A stretch of 7,637 nucleotides of DNA from Thermoplasmata archaeon (GTDB lineage: Archaea; Thermoplasmatota; Thermoplasmata; Thermoplasmatales; Thermoplasmataceae), in NCBI GenBank assembly GCA_021835185.1, contig JAKBQO010000067.1, positions 1 through 7,637 on the forward strand, in the 5' to 3' direction. The notes below the pieces were generated by a model that was not told the DNA's origin, searched no databases, and was given only the letters and a program-made list of their open reading frames with translations. Below, in pieces: positions 1 to 5,527 of the stretch. Numbering within the stretch: the stretch's first letter is position 1; each line of letters starts with the position of its first letter. A program made the translations under genes and the position numbers.

Positions 1-1
1 G

Positions 2-883
2 ATGGATGAATACTTAAAAATAATGGAAAGGCTCTCAGATGACCTGTGCATATATTTCTCAATGGATGTCCGGCCTGACTGGGATAAGTTTCCAGGGGCT
101 ATGTATTCAGTTGCATTTGACACGCCAATGCCAGGGTATAGAAGCCTTCAAATAGGGACAATACACGAATACGGTGAAAATTTCGCTAAAAATTATGGAA
201 TAAAATACCTGGATGAGAATGGTGATATGAAATACGTTTCACAGACAACTTTCGGACTCAGTGAAAGGCTTATGGCAGCTGTAATAGGAATCCATGGAGA
301 CGATAAAGGGCTTGTACTGCCATACAAACTTGCACCTGTTCAGGTAATAATAGTGCCCATACCTTCAGATAATTACGATGAAATAATTGAATATTCAAAC
401 GGAATTAAATCAAAGTTGATGGAGATTGGAATCAGGTGCCAGATTGATAACAGCGATTACACACCGGGCTACAAATTTAATGAATGGGAAATGAGGGGAG
501 TTCCTGTGAGAATAGAAATAGGAAAGCGGGAGGTAAACGATAAAACACTTACAATTTCATTAAGGACAAGAAAGAAAAAGATAAAAATTGAGTTAGAAGA
601 GATAAGCAATATGTACCAGTACCTGAAAGAAGTAAATTTCGATATTAAATCAAAAGCATCGGAGTTTTATATGGCAAATAAAATATTCATTGACAGCCTG
701 GAAAAAATAAAGGAAGATAAAATGGTTACTGCATACTGGTGCGGTTCAAAGGCTTGCTCTGACGAAATAGAATCCTTATCGGAAAAAGCGGCTCTAGGTG
801 CAGTGAGGAACGATAATACCTCTGGTCCGTGCATTGTATGTGGCAGTCCAGGGAAACTATCCGCGTTTTCGAGGACATATTAG
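2..883 (+). CDS. proS: Prolyl-tRNA synthetase, C-terminal part (5' end outside the window)
   Basis: This cytosolic class II aminoacyl-tRNA synthetase charges tRNA-Pro with proline. About 293 residues are visible; archaeal-type ProS is usually near 480, so roughly the first 190 are missing and the first ATG here is internal. The end of the catalytic core is clear: LQIGTIHEYGENFAKNYGIK (49-68) and class II motif 3 around FGLSERLMAAVIGIHGDDKG (84-103), with the motif arginine at R89. An anticodon-binding domain follows (about 112-200, including EWEMRGVPVRIEIGKRE). The archaeal/eukaryal C-terminal zinc-binding-like domain comes last, with C247, C252, C277 and C280 (WCGSKAC and CIVCG) and the typical terminal tyrosine. 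This tail separates it from the bacterial type. One base separates its TAG stop from the next gene's ATG, suggesting co-transcription and translational coupling. Confidence 0.96.
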   Translation: MDEYLKIMERLSDDLCIYFSMDVRPDWDKFPGAMYSVAFDTPMPGYRSLQIGTIHEYGENFAKNYGIKYLDENGDMKYVSQTTFGLSERLMAAVIGIHGDDKGLVLPYKLAPVQVIIVPIPSDNYDEIIEYSNGIKSKLMEIGIRCQIDNSDYTPGYKFNEWEMRGVPVRIEIGKREVNDKTLTISLRTRKKKIKIELEEISNMYQYLKEVNFDIKSKASEFYMANKIFIDSLEKIKEDKMVTAYWCGSKACSDEIESLSEKAALGAVRNDNTSGPCIVCGSPGKLSAFSRTY

Positions 884-884
884 G

Positions 885-1523
885 ATGATCAAATTAATTT
901 TCTTTGACATGGATGGAGTACTTACAGTAGAAAAGAGCAGCTGGTTCTATGTGAATAACCGCCTGGGCATAAACAACAGGGAAAATTATTTGAAATATAT
1001 AAGTGGAAAGCTTGATTACTACGATTTTTTCAGAATGGACATAGCTGCATGGCGCGAAAAATATCCAGAAATCACCATGGAAGAGATAAAAGGCATACTG
1101 GATGAGATACCCGTAATACCGGGCATTGAAAAATGCATGGCATACCTGAAGAAAAATAAAATTATATCAGTAATTGTTTCGGGAGGCATCTCATGGCTCT
1201 CAGACCGGCTTAAAAACAGTTTTGGAATTGATGAAGCATATGCCAACAGGATTTTTTCTGATCATGAGGGCAAATTAATTCCTGAGGGTGAGGTACAGGT
1301 AAATCCAATGAGAAAGGATATAGTAATGGAGAAAATAATGGCAGAGCATAACGTATCTCCTAAGGATTGCATCGCTCTCGGGGATTCGGAATCAGATTAT
1401 TCTATGTATAAAGCTGTGAATAATTTCATTGCATTTAATAGTGATAGCGATCTTCTGTCCAGAGTTGCTAGAATAAATTTGAGTGGCAATATAGATTCGA
1501 TTATCGATTATATAAATGAATAA
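885..1523 (+). CDS. HAD-superfamily phosphatase, phosphoserine-phosphatase-like
   Basis: A probable cytosolic phosphomonoesterase of 212 residues. All four HAD motifs are present: motif I DMDGVLT (D8 nucleophile, D10 acid/base), motif II VSGG (S99), motif III lysine in NPMRKD (K144) and motif IV GDSESD (D167, D171, Mg binding). About 65 residues between motif I and the PGI segment (residue 79) form a small helical cap, as in subclass IB enzymes such as SerB. The nearest known group is archaeal phosphoserine-phosphatase-like hydrolases, but the substrate cannot be read from sequence, so no symbol is given. An in-frame ATG at 834 lies inside proS; I chose 885 because the residue run from there begins with the canonical hydrophobic strand MIKLIFFDMDG. 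A GAGG at 871-874 could serve as a ribosome-binding site. It appears to be the last intact gene of the proS transcription unit. Confidence 0.88.
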   Translation: MIKLIFFDMDGVLTVEKSSWFYVNNRLGINNRENYLKYISGKLDYYDFFRMDIAAWREKYPEITMEEIKGILDEIPVIPGIEKCMAYLKKNKIISVIVSGGISWLSDRLKNSFGIDEAYANRIFSDHEGKLIPEGEVQVNPMRKDIVMEKIMAEHNVSPKDCIALGDSESDYSMYKAVNNFIAFNSDSDLLSRVARINLSGNIDSIIDYINE

Positions 1524-1714
1524 AAATTCCGGATATATTTGGATATGTTAGAAATTCCACATACCAGGTTAATAGCAGTTAAATCCGCATATAGGAAATA
1601 CGGGTATAACCTGCTTGCTGAATAAGTAAAAGCTATACTGGATAACTGGCATATTCTCACAGCTAAAGCCAGTGAGCTTTCTATCAAGGGATCAAAAAGA
1701 AATATGACGAGAAG
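1524..1714 (+). pseudogene. Possible decayed ORF with an internal stop, unrecognised
   Basis: Reading on in the frame of the preceding phosphatase, the DNA stays open from its stop codon to about 1769 apart from one TAA at 1623-1625. An ATG at 1545 would give 26 residues ending YGYNLLAE before that stop; afterwards the frame resumes with VKAILDNWHILTAKASE. The residue mix is protein-like up to about 1712 and GC content (24 of 60 in 1561-1620) matches the neighbouring genes rather than the AT-rich DNA after 1715. I see no ribosome-binding site and do not recognise the family. It could be the remnant of a gene inactivated by a stop and truncated where the AT-rich segment begins, or non-coding DNA that is open by chance; the complementary minus frame is open here too. 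The region can also fold locally (CTCAC 1656-1660 with GTGAG 1672-1676; CAGGTTA 1565-1571 with TAACCTG 1607-1613), so a structured RNA is not excluded. Confidence 0.3.
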
Positions 1715-1744
1715 TTGTTTTATATTTTTTATTTATTTTATATT
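1715..1744 (+). terminator. U-rich tract, likely archaeal terminator of the proS-phosphatase unit
   Basis: The plus strand here is almost all T and A, with runs of four, six, three and four T residues (TTTT, TTTTTT, TTT, TTTT). Archaeal RNA polymerase commonly stops at U-rich tracts without needing a hairpin. It is the only strong T-run downstream of the proS-phosphatase pair, and it also marks where base composition drops from gene-like to very AT-rich. Confidence 0.5.
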
Positions 1745-1747
1745 AAA

Positions 1748-1783
1748 CATAATCTATATTATGATAATTTAGATTATGATAAT
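1748..1783. repeat. Overlapping palindromes and direct repeats upstream of the ATPase gene
   Basis: CATAATCTA (1748-1756) and its exact reverse complement TAGATTATG (1770-1778) form a 9-bp inverted repeat with a 13-nt spacer. Within and overlapping it, the self-palindromic 11-mer ATTATGATAAT occurs twice, at 1758-1768 and 1773-1783, on a 15-bp period. The block ends about 15-20 bp before the BRE/TATA element of the ATPase gene, a suitable place for an operator or activator site. The DNA is about 87% A+T, so some of the symmetry could be chance; the exact double copy is the stronger signal. Confidence 0.4.
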
Positions 1784-1798
1784 ACAAATTATTAAAAT

Positions 1799-1812
1799 GG
1801 AAATATTTATAA
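1799..1812 (+). promoter_or_regulatory. BRE/TATA promoter for the ATPase gene, leaderless
   Basis: A purine-rich BRE-like GGAAAT (1799-1804) is followed by TTTATAA (1806-1812). The TATA centre lies about 25 nt before the ATG at 1834, the usual distance to an archaeal transcription start, so transcription should begin at or next to the start codon. No Shine-Dalgarno-like sequence precedes the ATG, which fits a leaderless mRNA. Confidence 0.65.
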
Positions 1813-1833
1813 CATTATAAATCATCTATAACT

Positions 1834-3249
1834 ATGTTCATAGGAAGGAAAAATGAAATAAATTACTTAACTAGCCAATACAGAAACAATGAAAGCTCAT
1901 TAATATTGATATATGGGAGAAGAAGAGTTGGAAAAACTGCATTAATAGAAGAATTTATAAAATCAAAAAAATACATTTATTTGCTTGCAACGCAGCAGGA
2001 TATAAATATTATAATAAGAAATTTTTCAATGGAAATGGCCGAATTTTTTCATGATGATATAACCTACAGAAATCCATTAACTAACTGGGATGATTTATTT
2101 AAATATTTAATAAAAAATTTACAAAATGTTGATGAGAAAATAATATTTGCGCTTGATGAGTTTACATATTTAGTAGCAAAGGACAAATCTATACTGTCAA
2201 TTTTGCAGAAATATTATGATTTATATTTTAAAGATATGAAAATTTTTATTATCATAACGGGGTCATTGATGGGAATAATAAACGATAAAATATTAAGTTA
2301 CGAATCTCCATTATATGGACGGAGAACCGGAAATATATTGCTAAACGAAATGAATTTATGGGAAATTAAAGATTTTTTTCCGTATTATAGTGTTCAGGAC
2401 CTGATTAAAATTTATTCGATTACCGGTGGACTTCCATATTATTTAAGTGCATTAAAAAATAAAAAGTTCAATGATATAATAAGTACCGTTATTAATAAAA
2501 ATTCAATTTTTTATAATGATGCATTTTTTATATTAAAAGAAGAACTGAAAGAACCTTCAAAATATTTCAGTATATTGAATATAATTTCAACCGGCCATAA
2601 TAGAATAGGCGAGATTGCATCATTATTAAATACAAACAGCGGAGAGATCACCCAGTATCTGGACAATCTCATTAAACTCGGAATAATAAGCAAACGCAAA
2701 CCATTTTTCAGTAATGAGTCAAATAAACAAAGCATATATAAAATAAATAATAACTATTTCAATTTCTTTTTTAGATATATTTTTCCATACCAGAATTTAA
2801 TAGAAATAGATAATTACAATGTATTATTGAATATAATAAAAAATGATTTTGATTTTTACACATCAAAGATTTTCGAGGATATCTCAAGAAATATACTATT
2901 TAAATTTGGCAAAAACCTGACCGGGGATAATATAACAGGCATAGGAACATGGTGGGGGAAAAATAAACTGGAAAATAATGGAAAAAATGAGGAGGAAATT
3001 GATATTATAGCTTTAACTGAAGATAAAAATATTATTGTGGGAGAAGTTAAATGGAGAAATAAACCCTTGAAAATTGAAGTGCTTTATTCGTTGCAAAATA
3101 AATCTGTTTTTATTAAACCTTATAAATATATATTATTTTCAAAATCTGGTTTTGATGAAAATTTAACTAAACTATCTGAAATAGATAAAAATATAATATT
3201 AGTAGATTTAAATAAAATAGGTGAGTTGTTTAATAGCATCCCGGATTAA
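1834..3249 (+). CDS. Archaeal AAA-type ATPase with C-terminal DUF234 (PD-(D/E)XK-like) domain
   Basis: A 471-residue P-loop ATPase of the archaeal ATPase_2/DUF234 family, whose biological role is unknown. The N-terminus has the family's FIGRKNE start, Walker A GRRRVGKT (28-35), Walker B IIFALDE (103-109, D108/E109) and a sensor-1-like IIITGS strand. The GGLPYYL segment typical of the family follows. Residues about 244-290 look like a winged helix-turn-helix (IGEIASLLNTNSGEITQYL). The C-terminal part carries EIDIIAL with D390 and VGEVKW with E404 and K406, matching the D-(n)-E-x-K core of PD-(D/E)XK nuclease-like folds; whether it cuts nucleic acid is not known. No signal peptide or membrane helix is evident. 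Composition is far more AT-rich than the neighbours (11 G+C in 3181-3240, 13 in 2221-2280, against 25 in 1081-1140 and 28 in 3541-3600), and the protein is rich in Asn, Ile and Lys. It is monocistronic, with its own leaderless promoter. Recent acquisition is likely but not proven. Confidence 0.92.
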   Translation: MFIGRKNEINYLTSQYRNNESSLILIYGRRRVGKTALIEEFIKSKKYIYLLATQQDINIIIRNFSMEMAEFFHDDITYRNPLTNWDDLFKYLIKNLQNVDEKIIFALDEFTYLVAKDKSILSILQKYYDLYFKDMKIFIIITGSLMGIINDKILSYESPLYGRRTGNILLNEMNLWEIKDFFPYYSVQDLIKIYSITGGLPYYLSALKNKKFNDIISTVINKNSIFYNDAFFILKEELKEPSKYFSILNIISTGHNRIGEIASLLNTNSGEITQYLDNLIKLGIISKRKPFFSNESNKQSIYKINNNYFNFFFRYIFPYQNLIEIDNYNVLLNIIKNDFDFYTSKIFEDISRNILFKFGKNLTGDNITGIGTWWGKNKLENNGKNEEEIDIIALTEDKNIIVGEVKWRNKPLKIEVLYSLQNKSVFIKPYKYILFSKSGFDENLTKLSEIDKNIILVDLNKIGELFNSIPD

Positions 3250-3357
3250 AATAATCTAAAAAACCAGATATTGATATAATAGAAAACATATTTCACTCGA
3301 CTAACAGTAAATTCAAAATCTAGATGGAATATATATTTTAGCAAGCACGGAAAATAA
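3250..3357. other. Convergent intergenic spacer
   Basis: This 108-bp AT-rich spacer lies between the ends of the plus-strand ATPase gene and the minus-strand asd gene. I see no convincing ORF, hairpin or strong T-run for the plus strand. On the minus strand the asd stop is followed by a weak TTATTTT tract that may help termination. ATAATCTA at 3251-3258 repeats an element found upstream of the ATPase gene. Confidence 0.5.
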
Positions 3358-4377
3358 TTATAATTTCATCTGTTCCATGAGTTCAAGTGTGAGTATTGTA
3401 ATTCCAGCCGCGCCCCTTACAAGGTTATTGCCAAGTATTACCATTCTCAGATTCCTATCAGTGTATGAAATTCTGCCAACATGGACTTCCATGCCATTAT
3501 ATGTATCTATTGCGTTCTGTGGCCTATCTGCCTCATTATGTACAACTATGGGGTGTGCAGGTGCATTGTAAAGCCCGTTGAAACCTTTCAGGGGTGAAAA
3601 ATTATTCAGGTTTTTAATAAGTTCTTCTACATCAACACCCTTTTTTATTTCCATGTTAAGGACACCCATATGTCCTACCTTTACCGGAACCCTCACAGAG
3701 GTTACAGACATTCTGATATTCTTTCCGTTGATTTTTCCATCCTGCACTGTTCCATACATTTTTGAAATTTCTGCTGGTATCTTCTCTTCTTCTCCATGGA
3801 TATAAGGTATTATATTGTCATCTATGGACATATATGGCAATCCGGAAAATCCCGCACCACTTATGGCCTGCATTGAAACAAGTGAAATTCTATCGTAATC
3901 AAATCCTAAAAGTTTGACCAGTGGCATTGCCATTATTGCAGATGTGCAGTTTGGATTTTTTACGAATTTTGTATCTTTTCCCTCCAGTATCCTCAAATGT
4001 TCAAAATTTATTTCAGGATTTATGAGTGGTATATCCTTAGAAAGCCTGTATGGAGATGCATTTGAAATGACATTTATCTCGTTTTTAACAAGTTTTAATT
4101 CTACAGGTTCAGCAGCCTCTGGAGGAAGCGCTGAAAGTACATAATCAACATCCTTATTGTCCTCCGGTGATGTGGATACAAGCTTCATGTCGCGAAATTT
4201 TTCGGGTATGCTTCCGTTCTCTATCCATTTTACAGTTTCTGAATATTTTTTTCCAATACGGGAATCAGAAGCGCTTAGCTTTACCAGTTCTATATATGGA
4301 TGATCTGCCAGAAGTTTAATCATTTTTTGGCCAACCATGCCAGTTGCCCCGAGAAGTGAGACTTTTATTTTATCCAT
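3358..4377 (-). CDS. asd: Aspartate-semialdehyde dehydrogenase
   Basis: The enzyme reduces aspartyl-4-phosphate to aspartate semialdehyde with NADPH in the cytosol, the second step from aspartate to threonine, methionine and, where present, lysine. The 339 residues show the N-terminal dinucleotide-binding loop GATGMVGQ (10-17), the catalytic cysteine in NPNCTS (C144), MQAISGAG with Q170, RVPVKVGH containing the substrate-binding R229 and catalytic H236, and the C-terminal NLVRGAAG (318-325). Length and motifs fit the archaeal/fungal branch. The start overlaps the aspartate kinase gene by 13 nt. A ribosome-binding GAGG (minus strand, 4388-4385) sits 7 nt before the ATG, inside the upstream gene, so the two are very likely translated from one mRNA in pathway order. 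Confidence 0.96.
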   Translation of the reverse strand: MDKIKVSLLGATGMVGQKMIKLLADHPYIELVKLSASDSRIGKKYSETVKWIENGSIPEKFRDMKLVSTSPEDNKDVDYVLSALPPEAAEPVELKLVKNEINVISNASPYRLSKDIPLINPEINFEHLRILEGKDTKFVKNPNCTSAIMAMPLVKLLGFDYDRISLVSMQAISGAGFSGLPYMSIDDNIIPYIHGEEEKIPAEISKMYGTVQDGKINGKNIRMSVTSVRVPVKVGHMGVLNMEIKKGVDVEELIKNLNNFSPLKGFNGLYNAPAHPIVVHNEADRPQNAIDTYNGMEVHVGRISYTDRNLRMVILGNNLVRGAAGITILTLELMEQMKL

Positions 4378-5411
4378 AATGGCGCCTCTTCGAAATAGTT
4401 GCTGTGCTTTATCAGATCTTCATCTACAAGAATGGAGAGTGAAAGAGAATCCATATGATACAGGTGGTCTTTTCCAATTTTAGAAATTATATCCCTGCTT
4501 ATAGACGGGTCAGAAAGTCCGTGCCCTATAAACACAAGCATATTCTTTCTATCTTTCCTTCCATAATTTGTCATAGCAACGCATTTAATGCTATTCACAG
4601 GTTTTTTTGTTATGCGGGTTACACTATCTACATAAAGTGATTCCACAGTAATGTTTATATCTGTTCCAAGAACTGGCATAAAGGTTTTGTAATTAAAGTT
4701 CTTAACTCCAAAATATGACATTTTAAGGACTTCACTAAGTGAAACTTCCGCAAGCGTCCTGGAATTTTTGAATAATTTCGGGTCTGATGTCATTATTCCG
4801 GGCACGTCTGTAATTATTCTAACATCGCAATTAAGTATGGAAGCTAATACCATAGCTGTATAATCGCTGCCCCCGCGCCCGACTGTTGTTATATTTCCTT
4901 CAATGGTAGTACCATAAAATCCAGGCACTATGGTGAAATCTCCGAAAACGCAATTCTCTATTTTTCTGGCCGTTTCATCCATAAGGCAACTTGAATCTCC
5001 ATAATTGTTATCAGTTACCAGCAAAGGTTCTATTATATACGAAGCATTAACCCCGTTGTCCTTGAAGAAATTATAAAGAAGCAAGGTTGACATACGCTCT
5101 CCGTATGATATTATATGGTCACGCAAAGAAGGAGAATTTTCCTGAACAACTAATTTTTTCAATTCTTCCCTTATCCCTGCAAGGGTTGATATTATATTGC
5201 TGTCAAGTTGTATCATATCTGTATGCATGTGGTAAATACTGTCAATAATACCTGTATTTTTTGTTTCGTAGGCTTCTATCAACATATTCGTTACATTCTT
5301 CAGGGCGGATGTAACAATAATGCAATTATGGCAGTCTATCAATTTTTGTTTTATAAGGTTTAAATCCTCCTTATTTTTCAATATTGATCCACCGATCTTT
5401 ACAACTTGCAT
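4365..5411 (-). CDS. Aspartate kinase, short form
   Basis: Phosphorylates the side-chain carboxylate of aspartate with ATP, the committed step of the aspartate family of amino acids. The amino-acid-kinase fold covers about residues 1-265: KIGGS (5-9), SYGER (102-106), GFYG (164-167), TTVGRGGSDYTA (175-186) and TDVPGIMTSDP (201-211). At 348 residues it is shorter than the usual 400-470. The tail from about 266 has one recognisable ACT-like stretch, MLVFIGHGLSDPSISRDIIS (291-310) running into SLSLSILVDEDLI, whereas typical enzymes carry two ACT domains for allosteric control. It may be feedback-insensitive or regulated differently. ATG 5411 is chosen because it begins the conserved strand MQVVKIGGS; a GTGGT 4-8 nt upstream may act as a weak ribosome-binding site. 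Neighbouring asd supports the assignment; I leave the symbol blank because lysC, thrA and ask are used inconsistently. Confidence 0.93.
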   Translation of the reverse strand: MQVVKIGGSILKNKEDLNLIKQKLIDCHNCIIVTSALKNVTNMLIEAYETKNTGIIDSIYHMHTDMIQLDSNIISTLAGIREELKKLVVQENSPSLRDHIISYGERMSTLLLYNFFKDNGVNASYIIEPLLVTDNNYGDSSCLMDETARKIENCVFGDFTIVPGFYGTTIEGNITTVGRGGSDYTAMVLASILNCDVRIITDVPGIMTSDPKLFKNSRTLAEVSLSEVLKMSYFGVKNFNYKTFMPVLGTDINITVESLYVDSVTRITKKPVNSIKCVAMTNYGRKDRKNMLVFIGHGLSDPSISRDIISKIGKDHLYHMDSLSLSILVDEDLIKHSNYFEEAPLWIK

Positions 5412-5442
5412 TTTACCACTTTCATTTTGTATGACTCTTCAG

Positions 5443-5471
5443 TATTAATATTTTTCGAAATCAGTATATAA
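5443..5471 (-). promoter_or_regulatory. Candidate promoter region of the aspartate kinase-asd operon
   Basis: Two TATA-like elements face the aspartate kinase gene on the minus strand. TTATATA (5471-5465) would start transcription near 5443, giving a leader of about 30 nt. ATATTAATA (5451-5443), directly preceded by a BRE-like CGAAAA, would start near 5422, giving a leader of about 10 nt that still holds GTGGT. Between the two lies the 8-bp palindrome TTTCGAAA (5453-5460), which could be an operator. The sequence alone does not decide which element is used. Confidence 0.45.
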
Positions 5472-5517
5472 CGAAATGAGGGGCAGTAATTTAATATACA
5501 AAATTTGAATAAATAAA

Positions 5518-5527
5518 GTGAAAAATA
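5518..5527 (-). terminator. T-rich tract after the Fe-S protein gene
   Basis: Directly after the stop codon of the Fe-S gene the minus strand reads TATTTTTCAC and stays T-rich (TTTATTTATT) for another dozen bases. Such tracts can terminate archaeal transcription, and this one separates the oxidoreductase unit from the aspartate kinase promoter. No stable hairpin is visible, so confidence is modest. Confidence 0.4.

Noticed and set aside
834..884. Upstream ATG at 834 as the phosphatase start
   Set aside because: It would add 17 residues that overlap the conserved zinc-binding tail of proS and precede the normal N-terminal strand of the HAD fold.
1019..1246. Minus-strand open frame of 75 codons inside the HAD phosphatase gene
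   Set aside because: It lies wholly antisense to a gene with all HAD motifs, and its product resembles no family I know.
1545..1712. Resemblance of the decayed ORF to the N-terminus of V/A-type ATPase subunit D (TR...LK...G..LL pattern)
   Set aside because: The spacing between the shared residues does not match the family pattern, so the likeness is probably chance.
2511..2735. Minus-strand open frame of 74 codons inside the ATPase gene
   Set aside because: It is antisense to the winged-helix region of a well-supported gene and has no promoter or ribosome site.
3377..4144. Plus-strand open frames across asd (3377-3571, 3578-3805, 3914-4144)
   Set aside because: They are Ser/Phe-rich complement frames of asd, whose motifs are unambiguous on the minus strand.
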